From contig JANNBB010000027.1 of the NCBI GenBank assembly GCA_031385005.1, positions 1-64,000 of the forward strand: a stretch of DNA of 64,000 nt, read 5' to 3'. A program made the position numbers and the translations under genes. The notes under the pieces were generated by a model. It was not told where the DNA came from and did no database searches. It worked only from the letters and a program-made list of their open reading frames with translations. Of this stretch, positions 9,373 through 18,681 are shown in pieces (position 1 is the first letter of the stretch; each line of letters begins with the position of its first letter). This DNA is from JADKIH01 sp031385005. GTDB lineage: Bacteria; Bacteroidota; Bacteroidia; AKYH767-A; 2013-40CM-41-45.

Positions 9373-11976
9373 TTAAGAAATAAATTCTTCTATTCGTAAC
9401 AATGCTTTATTCAATCCATCCGGATTTTTTCCTCCTGCTGTTGCATAAAACGGTTGTCCGCCTCCGCCACCTTGTATTTCTTTTGCTAACTCACGAATGA
9501 TATGTGTAGCATTCATGTTTTTATCTTTCACCAGATTGTCGGAGAGAATGAGCGACAACAATGCTTTGCCATCTATTTCCGCACCGGCAAGAAAGACCAG
9601 GTTTTCCACTTGATTTTTTAGTTCAAAAGATAGATTTTTAATGGCATCGGCAGTCGGTAATTCAATTTGTTCGGAGATGATGTTTAATCCATTCACATTT
9701 TTGATACGATGCAAAATGGCTTTTTTAACTTGTTGAGTTTTCTCTGCCGTGAATTGTTCGATTTGTTTTTGCAATCCGGTGTTTTCATCTATCAATTCCT
9801 GAACACGTTGCACGGCATTTTTCGGATTTTTTAAAAGTTCTTTAACAGCATTTAATTCCTCTAACTGACTTTGCAGATAGGCTTCTGCTTTTGCTGCTGT
9901 GATTCCTTCAATTCTTCTCACACCAGCTGCAACTGCTCCTTCAGACATAATCTTAAACAAACCGATTTGTCCGGTGGATGGTACGTGTGTACCACCGCAT
10001 AATTCAACAGAAAACTTCGGATCGAAAGTAATAACACGAACGAAGTCACCGTACTTTTCTCCAAACAAGGCCATAGCTCCCATTTCCATTGCTTCTTTTA
10101 TCGGTACATTTTTTCTTTCTTCAAGCTGAATATTTTCACGAATTTTCTCATTTACTATTCTTTCAATCTGTTTAATCTCTTCATCACTTACTTTCGCGAA
10201 GTGTGAAAAATCAAAACGTGTTTCGTTTTCATTGACAAGAGATCCTTTTTGATTTACATGTGTACCCAGTACTTGTTTTAATGCGGCATGCATAAGATGA
10301 GTCGCTGAGTGATTATTCGTAATCGACTTTCTTCTGTTTCCGTTTACTTTAGCTGTAAATGTTTTGGTCAGATCAGCAGGCAGTTTGTCACAGAAATGAA
10401 CGATGAGGTTGTTTTCTTTCTGCGTATCAGTTATCACTATTTTTTCTTTTCCGTATTCAAGGTAACCGGTATCTCCAACTTGTCCGCCGCTTTCGGCATA
10501 AAAAGGAGTCTTGTTGAGCACCAATTGGAATTGTTCTTTGTTTTTCGATTTTATTTTTCGATAACGTAAAACTTCAGTTTCGCATTCCAGCTGATCGTAA
10601 CCCGTAAATTCAACTTTGTCATCACTAACTATGATAACCCAGTCGTCTGTGTCAACAACTGCTGCTGCCCGCGAACGTTCTTTTTGTTCGCTTAGGCATT
10701 TGTTAAAGCCGTCCATATCCACTTCCATTCCGTTTTCACGAGCCATGAGTTGTGTCAAGTCAATGGGAAATCCAAATGTATCATACAATTCGAATGCAAA
10801 TTTTCCTTCAACAGTTTTTCCTTTATACTCTTCAAATCTTTTTATTCCGGTATCCAATGTTCTCAAAAAGGCCAATTCTTCTTCATGAATAACACGCATA
10901 ATAAAATCCTGTTGTGCTTTGACCTCCGGAAAAACTTCTTTGAACTGCTCAGCAAGTACAGGAACAAGTTTATTGATGAAAGGATCTTTGATATTCAAAA
11001 ATGTAAATGCATATCGTACGGCACGACGTAGAATTCTACGAATCACATAGCCGGCTTTATTGTTAGAAGGTAATTGTCCGTCAGCAATAGCCAATGTTAT
11101 TGCACGAATGTGATCAGACATTACACGCATGGCAATATCTGTTTTCTCTGAAGCCCCATATTTTATCTTCGCATGAATCGAAATAAACTGGATGAGCGGT
11201 TGAAAAACATCTGTATCATAATTGGATGTCTTTTTCTGCATGGCCATACAGAGTCTTTCAAATCCCATTCCCGTGTCAACATGTCGAGCGGGTAATGGCT
11301 CGAGACTGCTATCGGCTTTACGGTTGAATTCCATAAAGACATTATTCCAGATTTCAATTACATGGGGGTGACTTGCATTAACAAGCTGTGCTCCGGGAGT
11401 TTTTTTGATTTCATCTTCTGTTCGAAGGTCAATGTGAATTTCAGTGCAAGGTCCGCAAGGTCCTGTATCCCCCATTTCCCAAAAATTGTCTTTTTTATTT
11501 CCCCGTAAAATTCTGTCTTCCGGAATTACTTTTTTCCAATGTTCAAAACTATCATTGTCGAATTCTAGTTTTTCTTTTTCATCACCTTCAAATACGGTGA
11601 CATACAATCTGTCTTTCGGAAGTTTATAAACTTCTGTAAGTAATTCCCAACTCCAGGCAATGGCTTCTTTTTTAAAATAGTCTCCGAACGACCAATTACC
11701 TAGCATTTCGAACATGGTATGATGATAAGTATCTATTCCTACTTCTTCCAGATCGTTATGTTTGCCGGAGACGCGCAAACATTTTTGCGTATTCGCAATT
11801 CGTTTGAATTTGGGTGCAGAGTTTCCCAGAAATATATCCTTAAACTGATTCATTCCCGCATTCGTAAACATCAGAGTTGGGTCATTTTTGACGACCATAG
11901 GTGCTGAAGGGACAATTTCATGTCCTTTAGTCTTAAAAAAATCAAGAAATGCTGTTCGAATTTCGGAAGAAGTCAT
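9373..11976 (-). CDS. alaS: Alanyl-tRNA synthetase
   Basis: Charges tRNA-Ala with alanine and edits mischarged Ser/Gly. The 867-residue length is normal for the bacterial enzyme. The class II catalytic core begins at the N-terminus (FLDFFKTKGHEIVPSAPMV, FTNAGMNQFKDIFLG); the editing domain carries the zinc-type motif HSATHLMH and the CGGTHV motif; the C-terminal part has a coiled-coil segment and the GGGGGQPFYATAGGK Gly-rich stretch of the C-Ala domain. ATG at 11976 fits the usual MTSSEIRTAFLDFF start. The upstream region on this strand contains TATCTTCG, a weak -7 box. Divergent from the M23 peptidase gene. Confidence 0.98.
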   Translation of the reverse strand: MTSSEIRTAFLDFFKTKGHEIVPSAPMVVKNDPTLMFTNAGMNQFKDIFLGNSAPKFKRIANTQKCLRVSGKHNDLEEVGIDTYHHTMFEMLGNWSFGDYFKKEAIAWSWELLTEVYKLPKDRLYVTVFEGDEKEKLEFDNDSFEHWKKVIPEDRILRGNKKDNFWEMGDTGPCGPCTEIHIDLRTEDEIKKTPGAQLVNASHPHVIEIWNNVFMEFNRKADSSLEPLPARHVDTGMGFERLCMAMQKKTSNYDTDVFQPLIQFISIHAKIKYGASEKTDIAMRVMSDHIRAITLAIADGQLPSNNKAGYVIRRILRRAVRYAFTFLNIKDPFINKLVPVLAEQFKEVFPEVKAQQDFIMRVIHEEELAFLRTLDTGIKRFEEYKGKTVEGKFAFELYDTFGFPIDLTQLMARENGMEVDMDGFNKCLSEQKERSRAAAVVDTDDWVIIVSDDKVEFTGYDQLECETEVLRYRKIKSKNKEQFQLVLNKTPFYAESGGQVGDTGYLEYGKEKIVITDTQKENNLIVHFCDKLPADLTKTFTAKVNGNRRKSITNNHSATHLMHAALKQVLGTHVNQKGSLVNENETRFDFSHFAKVSDEEIKQIERIVNEKIRENIQLEERKNVPIKEAMEMGAMALFGEKYGDFVRVITFDPKFSVELCGGTHVPSTGQIGLFKIMSEGAVAAGVRRIEGITAAKAEAYLQSQLEELNAVKELLKNPKNAVQRVQELIDENTGLQKQIEQFTAEKTQQVKKAILHRIKNVNGLNIISEQIELPTADAIKNLSFELKNQVENLVFLAGAEIDGKALLSLILSDNLVKDKNMNATHIIRELAKEIQGGGGGQPFYATAGGKNPDGLNKALLRIEEFIS

Positions 11977-11988
11977 GGTAATTAGGAA

Positions 11989-12019
11989 TTGGTATAAGCG
12001 AAAGTCTGATGTATATTTG
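11989..12019 (+). promoter_or_regulatory. Bacteroidota-type promoter for the M23 peptidase gene
   Basis: TTG at 11989-11991, 20-bp spacer, and a full TAnnTTTG match (TATATTTG) at 12012-12019, giving a leader of about 50 nt before the ATG at 12075. Confidence 0.55.
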
Positions 12020-12074
12020 TTCCGGATTATAAATGGAGGGCGAAGATAATCAGTATTAACGAAATTTCGTAAAA

Positions 12075-13046
12075 ATGCCTAAGGTAAAATATCATTTCAA
12101 TACGCATACCCTCAAATACGATAAGGTAATCGTAAGTTGGAAAAAACGCTTATTGCGTTTATCCGGCTGGCTGGCTACTGCTATCGTTTTTGGAGCATTG
12201 ATTATGGTTTTTGCCTATAACTTTTTCGACTCCCCGAAAGAAAAAAGGTTAAAAAGACAGTTGGAAGAAAGCACCTATCAGCTCGAATTACTAAAACAAC
12301 GAACCGAGCAGGTGGCAATAGTTTTAAAAGATATTCAGGAAAGGGATAATACTATTTACCGTGTTATTTTTGAAGCCGAACCAATTTCAGAATCTGTCAG
12401 AGAAGCCGGCTATGGTGGGATTGATCGTTACAAGGCCTTGTATGATTATTACAATCCTGAACTGTTGGTTGACGTAACGAAGAAAATTGACAGGATTTCA
12501 AAACAGCTTTATATTCAATCTAAATCATTTGACGAAGTATGGGGACTCGTTAAAAATAAGACCACCATGCTTGCCGCTATTCCTGCGATTCAGCCAATTG
12601 CTAACAATGACCTGACTCGAGTCGCATCCGGTTTTGGGTGGCGCATTCATCCAATCTACAAAACAGAAAAAATGCATACAGGCATGGATTTTACGGCAAA
12701 CGTTGGAACCGAAATTCATGCTACCGGAAATGGTGTTGTAAGTAAAGTGGAGTCGGATGGAAGAGGTTATGGAAACAACGTAGTCATCAACCACGGTTAT
12801 GGCTATGAAACTCTGTACGCCCATATGAGCAAATTTAAAGTCAGGCCCGGCCAAAAGGTCAGCCGTGGCGATCTAATCGGTTTTGTTGGGAATTCAGGAA
12901 CCTCTACCGGTCCGCATCTTCATTATGAAGTAAGGAAAAATAACAACCCGGTAAATCCTGTCAATTATTACTTCAACGATCTCTCTCCTGAAGAGTATGA
13001 AAAGATGCTGGAAATTTCATCCCGCGCCGGACAGGCATTTGATTAA
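12075..13046 (+). CDS. Membrane-anchored M23 family metallopeptidase
   Basis: Peptidoglycan endopeptidase (LytM-like) or regulator of envelope growth. The 323-residue protein has a basic N-terminus, one membrane segment (about 31-50, GWLATAIVFGALIMVF), a coiled-coil (about 56-92), and a C-terminal M23 domain. The zinc ligands His201 and Asp205 (MHTGMDF) and His283 (GPHLHYEV) are present, as is His250 (LYAHMS), so the domain should be active. The SGFGWRIHPI and GNSGTSTGPH segments are typical. It is oriented outward from the cytoplasmic membrane. Followed 111 bases later by a MerR-type gene on the same strand, which suggests a shared transcript. Confidence 0.93.
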   Translation: MPKVKYHFNTHTLKYDKVIVSWKKRLLRLSGWLATAIVFGALIMVFAYNFFDSPKEKRLKRQLEESTYQLELLKQRTEQVAIVLKDIQERDNTIYRVIFEAEPISESVREAGYGGIDRYKALYDYYNPELLVDVTKKIDRISKQLYIQSKSFDEVWGLVKNKTTMLAAIPAIQPIANNDLTRVASGFGWRIHPIYKTEKMHTGMDFTANVGTEIHATGNGVVSKVESDGRGYGNNVVINHGYGYETLYAHMSKFKVRPGQKVSRGDLIGFVGNSGTSTGPHLHYEVRKNNNPVNPVNYYFNDLSPEEYEKMLEISSRAGQAFD

Positions 13047-13124
13047 TCGGATTGAAAGGACGAAATTCACAGGTTGTGGATAATAACATTTTCATATATT
13101 TACAAAATTAATTGGCAAATTGGC

Positions 13125-13132
13125 TAAATTTG
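13125..13132 (+). promoter_or_regulatory. Possible -7 box for the MerR-type gene
   Basis: TAAATTTG matches TAnnTTTG 25 bases before the ATG. The upstream element is only TTT at about 22-23 bp, so the promoter is tentative. Confidence 0.33.
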
Positions 13133-13157
13133 AATAACTTCAATAAAATCTTTTAAT

Positions 13158-13607
13158 ATGCCTTACAAGGAAAAAGAAATCGAAAAATTATATTTCACAA
13201 TCGGTGAAGTCGCTCAGATGTTTAATGTGAATACTTCACACATCCGTTTCTGGTCCAAAGAATTTGAAGTCATTCGTCCGGCTACGAATAAAAAGGGAAA
13301 TCGACTTTACACTCAGACAGACATCGATAATTTCAAGAAAATCTATCACCTCGTTAAAGAAAAAGGATTTACTCTTAAAGGAGCTAAAAGTGAATTGAAA
13401 GACGCAAGAAAATCAAGAGTCGCTGTTGTTGAAGTTGTCGATGAATTTCAATTGCAGGACAATCCGGTAGAACTGCCTTTTCCACAAAACAAATCGGCAC
13501 ATAACGATTCTTTTGTCGATAAAATAGCGATGAAAAATTCTTTCCATAAAATTAAATCTCAACTCCTCGATATACGCAGAGAGCTTGAAGTTTTGGAAGA
13601 AGTATAG
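13158..13607 (+). CDS. MerR family transcriptional regulator
   Basis: 149 residues with an N-terminal winged helix-turn-helix of the MerR superfamily: YFTIGEVAQMFNVNTSHIRFW (recognition region, about 11-31), then GNRLYTQTDIDNFKKI and a KEKGFTLKGAK segment. The C-terminal ~60 residues are a short helical region (SQLLDIRRELEVLEEV) suited to dimerisation; no metal-binding cysteines are seen, so it is not a metal sensor of the classic type. This small form is widespread next to M23 peptidase genes in Bacteroidota (from general knowledge). The target is unknown. Confidence 0.88.
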   Translation: MPYKEKEIEKLYFTIGEVAQMFNVNTSHIRFWSKEFEVIRPATNKKGNRLYTQTDIDNFKKIYHLVKEKGFTLKGAKSELKDARKSRVAVVEVVDEFQLQDNPVELPFPQNKSAHNDSFVDKIAMKNSFHKIKSQLLDIRRELEVLEEV

Positions 13608-13703
13608 TCTGATTTCAGATGTTTATTCAGAGTGATTTTTTTATTTTCTATGTTTCTCATAGATCCCTAGTCTTATTTTTTTGTATATTCTCGGGTTATT
13701 TCT

Positions 13704-15842
13704 ATGCATAAACTTCCGCTATTTTTATTAATGCTTTTTTCCGTTTATGCAAATGGTCGTGAAGGCATGTGGCTTCCCCAACTTTTAAAAGAGCTGAACG
13801 AGCCAGAGATGAAATCGATGGGCATGCAAATTAGTGCTGAGGACATTTATAGCATTAACAAGTCAAGTTTGAAGGATGCCGTACTTCAATTTGGAGGTGG
13901 GTGTACAGGCGAGTTAGTGTCATCTAAGGGCCTATTGATTACCAATCATCATTGTGGTTTTTCACAAATTCAATCAGTAAGCACTATAGAAAAAAATTAT
14001 TTAAACGATGGTTTTTGGGCGAAGTCATTCGAGGAAGAAATTCCATGCCCGGGACTAAACGTAACATTTATACGGGAAATTAAAGAAGTAACGAACGACG
14101 TTCTTTTTGGAATTTCAGATACGATGAACGAAGATTTACGCTCGGAACTTGTAAAAAATCATAGCGACAGCATTATAAAAACAATTACGGGAAGTTTGAA
14201 GGGAATTGTGCGTTCATTTTATAATGGTAACAAGTATTACCTCTTTATTACCGAAGTATACATGGATGTTCGCTTTGTTGGAGCACCTCCAAAGGACATT
14301 GCTAAATTCGGTGGCGAAACGGATAATTGGATGTGGCCAAGGCATTCCGCAGATTTTTCACTGTTTCGTATTTATGTCGATAAGGATAATAAACCTGCAA
14401 AATATTCACCGGAGAATATTCCTTATTCTTCTAAACAGTTTTTAACCATCAATGCCGGGGGAATTAAGGAAGAGGATTTTGTTTTCGTCATGGGTTTTCC
14501 GGGCAGGACAAATGAATATTTATTATCGCCGGGTTTAGAGCTGATAAACAAGCAAACAAATCCGAATCGAATCGAATTAAGTCGGCGCAGACTGGATATT
14601 ATGCGAAAGGAGATTCTCCAAAGCGATACCGTTCGTCTGCAATATTCCCCAAGATTTGCATCCTTGGAAAATGTCTATAAAAAAATGACAGGCGAACTGG
14701 AAGGTTTTGTAAAATTTGATGCGCTGAATCATAAAAAGGAATTTGAAAAAAAAATCATTCAAAAAATTAAAATGCATCCCGGTTTAATGAAGGATACTTC
14801 ACTCATTAATAAATATTCTGAAATTAGTGAACAAATAATGCCCCTGAGTTTTGTCAATGATTTTTTTAATGATGGATTTTCAGGCATTGAATTATTGACT
14901 GTCAGCAACCGATTCAAATTGCTTATTGATTTATGCAACGATAAAAATTCCGCCGATAGTTTAATCACCCAGGCGACAACTAAACTTAAAAAGGACTTGG
15001 TGGGGTTTTACAAAAATTACAATGTTTCTGTCGACAAACAAATATGTGCTTCGATATTGAATTTAGCTTTTGAAAAACTCGATAAAAAATTTATACCGGA
15101 TGAAATTTTTGTAACCGGACAGCAATCGCCGGATTTTATAAAATTCACGGAGTCTCTTTATAAGCGTAGTTACGTATCCGATTCAGCCCGAATTAATAAA
15201 TTATTATCCGGCTTCAGGAAAAAAGACGGACGGAAATTAATAAAAGATCCTGCTTTCAGACTGGTTTCTGATTTCAGTGTAATCCAAACGAATCTTCTGG
15301 CAAGACTATCTCCCTTATCAAAAGAATTAAGCCGCCTTCAGCGAATTTACATGAACGATTTGTTGGTTTTGGACCCTTCCGGAAAAACATTTCCGGATGC
15401 CAATAGTACATTGCGAATTACCTACGGAAACATCAAGTCTATATCGCCTCGTGACGGAATAAAATATGAATACTATACGACACTCGATGGAGTGTTGGAA
15501 AAATCAATGACTGGTAATATCGATTATACGATTCCTGATAAGTTTAAATCAATGATTCAGAATAAGGATTTTGGAGGTTATGGTATGAATGGAGTGATGC
15601 CTGTTAATTTTATCGCAAATACCCATACGACTGGTGGCAATTCAGGAAGCCCTTGTTTAAATGCAAAAGGTGAATTGGTAGGACTAAATTTCGACAGGGT
15701 GTGGGAAGGTGTATTGAGTGATTATCTTTATGACGAAAAATATTGCAGAAATGTTTGTGTGGATGTTAGATACATTCTTTACCTGATTGAAAAATTTGGA
15801 AATGCAAATCGATTAATAGAAGAAATGCATATTCTGCATTGA
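13704..15842 (+). CDS. S46 family dipeptidyl-peptidase, DPP11-like
   Basis: Exported serine exopeptidase that releases dipeptides from the N-terminus of oligopeptides. 712 residues with a signal peptide (PLFLLMLFSVYANG) and mature start GMWLPQLL. The catalytic His is in TNHHCGF (82-83), Asp217 in the ADFSLFRIY segment, and Ser647 in GGNSGSP. Residue 665, 18 positions after the serine, is Arg (LNFDRVWEG). In Porphyromonas enzymes the equivalent residue (673) is Arg in DPP11, specific for Asp/Glu at P1, and Gly in DPP7. The sequence therefore predicts acidic specificity. It fits a proteolytic, amino-acid-using lifestyle in the periplasm. Monocistronic; convergent with hldD. Confidence 0.93.
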   Translation: MHKLPLFLLMLFSVYANGREGMWLPQLLKELNEPEMKSMGMQISAEDIYSINKSSLKDAVLQFGGGCTGELVSSKGLLITNHHCGFSQIQSVSTIEKNYLNDGFWAKSFEEEIPCPGLNVTFIREIKEVTNDVLFGISDTMNEDLRSELVKNHSDSIIKTITGSLKGIVRSFYNGNKYYLFITEVYMDVRFVGAPPKDIAKFGGETDNWMWPRHSADFSLFRIYVDKDNKPAKYSPENIPYSSKQFLTINAGGIKEEDFVFVMGFPGRTNEYLLSPGLELINKQTNPNRIELSRRRLDIMRKEILQSDTVRLQYSPRFASLENVYKKMTGELEGFVKFDALNHKKEFEKKIIQKIKMHPGLMKDTSLINKYSEISEQIMPLSFVNDFFNDGFSGIELLTVSNRFKLLIDLCNDKNSADSLITQATTKLKKDLVGFYKNYNVSVDKQICASILNLAFEKLDKKFIPDEIFVTGQQSPDFIKFTESLYKRSYVSDSARINKLLSGFRKKDGRKLIKDPAFRLVSDFSVIQTNLLARLSPLSKELSRLQRIYMNDLLVLDPSGKTFPDANSTLRITYGNIKSISPRDGIKYEYYTTLDGVLEKSMTGNIDYTIPDKFKSMIQNKDFGGYGMNGVMPVNFIANTHTTGGNSGSPCLNAKGELVGLNFDRVWEGVLSDYLYDEKYCRNVCVDVRYILYLIEKFGNANRLIEEMHILH

Positions 15843-15935
15843 GAATTATTCGTTTTTTGAATTTTGTTACCTCTTTTATAAATCATGAGTCAAAGTGCGC
15901 TATTGTTTTGCAAACCTTCTATTGAATTTTTCTGA

Positions 15936-16901
15936 CTATAGATATTTGTTTTCAGCCAGGTAATTTTTGACATAATCAGCAACTCCATCTTCCAGCGAAT
16001 GAAATGGCTTAGCATAGCCGATGCTCCGGAGTTTATTCATATTTGCTTCGGTAAAATACTGGTATTTGTCACGAATGTCGGCGGGTGTATCAACGAATTC
16101 TATTTGCTCCGTTTTATTCATCGCATTAAAAGTGTTTTTGACCAGATCCAGGAATGTACGGGCCTTCCCGGAGCCGAGATTATAAATCCCCGAATCCTTG
16201 CGATGTTGCAAAAGAAACATACAAACCTCTGTCACATCTTTTACATAAATGAAATCACGTAATTGTTCTCCGTCTTTATACTTTGGATTATGGGAACGGA
16301 AAAGTTTCATCTTACCGGTGGAATTAATCTGATTGTAGGCATGAAAAATAACAGATGCCATTCTGCTTTTGTGATATTCATTCGGCCCGTATACATTGAA
16401 AAATTTTAGTCCGGCCCAGAAATAAGGTTTTTCTTTTTGTTGAAGTGCCCAGATGTCAAAATCATTTTTAGAAATTCCATAAGGATTTAAGGGCTTTAGT
16501 TTCGGTATAATTGAATGGTCGTCATTATAACCGAGTTCACCATCGCCGTAAGTGGCTGCAGAAGATGCATAGACCAAAGGCAATCCGAACTCTATGCATA
16601 GTTTCCAGACATCTTTTGTGTAATTCAGATTCAGCTCATCAAAAATTGCGGTGTTGAATTCCGTTGTATCTGTCCTTGCACCGATATGAAAAATGAATTG
16701 GACAAAACGATGATTGACTTTCAGCCATTCGTTGAATTCTTTTCGAGCAATTTGTTTGGAATAAGTTTTTCCTATATAATTATTTTCTTTTTCGGGATGT
16801 GAAAAATCATCGACAAGAATAAGGTCGTTAAACCCTTCGCTGTTTAATTTCGAAACCAGACAACTTCCAATAAAACCTGCGGCACCTGTTACAACAATCA
16901 T
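15936..16901 (-). CDS. hldD: ADP-L-glycero-D-manno-heptose 6-epimerase
   Basis: Converts ADP-D-glycero-D-manno-heptose to the L-glycero form used in the lipopolysaccharide inner core. 321 residues, standard for the family. An extended-SDR Rossmann motif GAAGFIGS is at 6-13, the IFHIGARTDTTE segment typical of HldD at about 70-81, the catalytic Tyr141-x3-Lys145 (YGISK), and KFFNVYGPNEYHK plus DFIYVKDV further on. The family is recognised by these last segments rather than by general SDR features. Its presence implies a heptose-containing LPS core. It lies downstream of mqnD on the same strand but 155 bases away. Confidence 0.93.
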   Translation of the reverse strand: MIVVTGAAGFIGSCLVSKLNSEGFNDLILVDDFSHPEKENNYIGKTYSKQIARKEFNEWLKVNHRFVQFIFHIGARTDTTEFNTAIFDELNLNYTKDVWKLCIEFGLPLVYASSAATYGDGELGYNDDHSIIPKLKPLNPYGISKNDFDIWALQQKEKPYFWAGLKFFNVYGPNEYHKSRMASVIFHAYNQINSTGKMKLFRSHNPKYKDGEQLRDFIYVKDVTEVCMFLLQHRKDSGIYNLGSGKARTFLDLVKNTFNAMNKTEQIEFVDTPADIRDKYQYFTEANMNKLRSIGYAKPFHSLEDGVADYVKNYLAENKYL

Positions 16902-17056
16902 TGATTCTATTTATAGATAGATGAAGAAACAAAGGTGCAATTTACGAATTATGATTTTACACACACTATAATTTTTTTCTAAAGGAAATAATTTAATGCA
17001 TTCAAGAGAAATGCAATTTTGAGAACAATCTAATTGAAATTATTTATTTAAAAAAC

Positions 17057-17878
17057 TTAATTGACAAAAATGCTATGACCTTCATAAGTATTAAAACCCA
17101 GAAAAGACTCTATCGCCTGACGACCTTTTAAACTTAAATCAATTGAGAATTCGTTTACATAAAGTTCAATATGCTTCATTCTTACTTGTTCACTCATTTC
17201 CTGTGCATGCAGGCTAATAAATTCTTTGCTGGCGTCCGGATTTGAAAAAGCATATAGCACACTTTTTTTCACCAGCTCATTTATTTTTAACTTGACATTT
17301 TCATCCAAGGAACGACGAATAGCAATTCCTCCCAATGGAATCGGTTGTCCGGTTTTTTTCTCCCAAAGTTCACCCAGGTCACTTATTTTTTGCAATCCTT
17401 TAGCTTCATAAGTAAACCTGTTTTCGTGTATAATTACTCCGGCATCTACACTTCCGTTTAAGACGGCATCTTCGATTTCTGAAAATACAAATTCTTTTGT
17501 TGATTGAACTGACGGGTAAAACATCTTGAACAAATAATTAGCAGTCGTATTCTTTCCCGGTATCGCTACTGTCCTGATTTCGGAAACATCGGTGAATTTT
17601 TTTTTCGAAATAAACAAGGGGCCGACTCCATTTCCAAGTGCACTTCCTGCTGTAAGAAGTTGATATTGGCTTGCTATCATCGGATAGGTAGCAAAACTTA
17701 TTTTTGTAATATCCAGGGCGTCTTCGATTGCCTTTTTATTCAATGTTTCTACATCTTCGTAACAAACTTTAATCGAAAAGCCCTTTGTTGAAATACGATT
17801 GTTGATCATTGCATCAAAAATAAATGTGTCGTTCGGACAGGGAGAGATTCCCAATGTAAAGCTCAAGCTTTTATTCAT
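17057..17878 (-). CDS. mqnD: 1,4-dihydroxy-6-naphthoate synthase (futalosine pathway)
   Basis: Converts cyclic de-hypoxanthine futalosine to 1,4-dihydroxy-6-naphthoate in the alternative menaquinone route. 273 residues from ATG 17878 (MNKSLSFTLGISPCPNDTF); the longer frame from 17926 would overlap mqnB by 56 bases, so the inner ATG is preferred. The signature SPCPNDTF (12-19), the GKNTTANYL segment and VIIHENRFTYEAKGL are characteristic of the MqnA/MqnD periplasmic-binding-like fold; the first signature favours MqnD. The start codon overlaps the end of mqnB by 8 bases (ATGAATAA), indicating translational coupling. Confidence 0.93.
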   Translation of the reverse strand: MNKSLSFTLGISPCPNDTFIFDAMINNRISTKGFSIKVCYEDVETLNKKAIEDALDITKISFATYPMIASQYQLLTAGSALGNGVGPLFISKKKFTDVSEIRTVAIPGKNTTANYLFKMFYPSVQSTKEFVFSEIEDAVLNGSVDAGVIIHENRFTYEAKGLQKISDLGELWEKKTGQPIPLGGIAIRRSLDENVKLKINELVKKSVLYAFSNPDASKEFISLHAQEMSEQVRMKHIELYVNEFSIDLSLKGRQAIESFLGFNTYEGHSIFVN

Positions 17879-18545
17879 TGTAAGCGGTATTTTTATCCGC
17901 ATGATTCGTGACGGATTTGCTATCAACAGGTTGAAAAAAAACGTCTGTTTTTAAAATCTGATTAACGGCCTTACTCAGGTTTTCCAAGGCAAGAGGAATA
18001 TTCCAGGATAATTTATTTCTTCTTTCCACGTAGTTGGAAATTGCCCGAATCTGAAAAGCAGGTGTTTTTTCTTTTTTACAAACGAAAAAAAATGCTGCTC
18101 CTTCCATCGTTTCAGTTTGAGGATTCAAACGTGCCTGAATTTTTTCAATGGATGAATTATTGCCATGAACGGAATTTATAGTAATGCTTTTCACTTTTCT
18201 GATTTTTAGTTCAGAAACATCTGCAGTTGGATGAAAAATAAAAAGCGATTTCAATCCTATTTTTTCAATGTCAAGAAAATCATCCCCGTCTTCCGCACCT
18301 AATTCAGAGAAAATATCTTGTGAAACATAAACCGCTTCTCCTAATTTAATCGAGCGGTCAAAACTCCCTGCCAAACCGATATTAATAGCCAAATCGTATT
18401 TTTTTTCGGAAAGTTTTTTCGCCAGTTCATAAGTTGTTTCCACCATTCCCGGTCCTGTTATCAGGTAATCAAGTGAATGTGATGATGTAATGTTTCTAAT
18501 TGGAGCAATTTCCTCTTCTGTTGCGGCAACAAACAGTATTTTCAT
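17871..18545 (-). CDS. mqnB: Futalosine hydrolase
   Basis: Nucleosidase that removes hypoxanthine from futalosine (or adenine from aminofutalosine) in menaquinone synthesis. 224 residues of the purine nucleoside phosphorylase/MTA nucleosidase fold: MKILFVAATEEEIAPI at the start, INIGLAGSFD in the purine-site region, and ETMEGAAFFFVCK carrying the ribose-binding Met-Glu and the catalytic region. The acidic ELGAEDGDDF segment is typical of MqnB. Coupled to mqnD by an 8-base overlap. The other futalosine genes (mqnA, mqnC, mqnE) are not in this window. Confidence 0.93.
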   Translation of the reverse strand: MKILFVAATEEEIAPIRNITSSHSLDYLITGPGMVETTYELAKKLSEKKYDLAINIGLAGSFDRSIKLGEAVYVSQDIFSELGAEDGDDFLDIEKIGLKSLFIFHPTADVSELKIRKVKSITINSVHGNNSSIEKIQARLNPQTETMEGAAFFFVCKKEKTPAFQIRAISNYVERRNKLSWNIPLALENLSKAVNQILKTDVFFQPVDSKSVTNHADKNTAYNE

Positions 18546-18550
18546 GGATG

Positions 18551-18578
18551 CAAAGATAGTTGAACTGAAGGCAATAAA
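18551..18578 (-). promoter_or_regulatory. Promoter of mqnBD, possibly leaderless
   Basis: On the minus strand TATCTTTG (18558-18551) is a full TAnnTTTG match that ends only five bases before the mqnB ATG, with TTT 17 bp upstream. Transcription would start at or within a few bases of the ATG. The box abuts the TTG element of the divergent promoter at 18560. Confidence 0.5.
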
Positions 18579-18590
18579 CCCTTATATTTG
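18560..18590 (+). promoter_or_regulatory. Promoter of the pterin gene pair
   Basis: TTG at 18560-18562, 20-bp spacer, TATATTTG at 18583-18590 (full TAnnTTTG). The leader to the ATG at 18682 would be about 85 nt. Confidence 0.55.
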
Positions 18591-18681
18591 ACTGTTTTTT
18601 TAAATTGAAAACCGGAGTCGGCTACCAATTCAAAAACACAGATTCCTTTTGTTTTATGAAAGGAATGTAAAACCAGATAGA

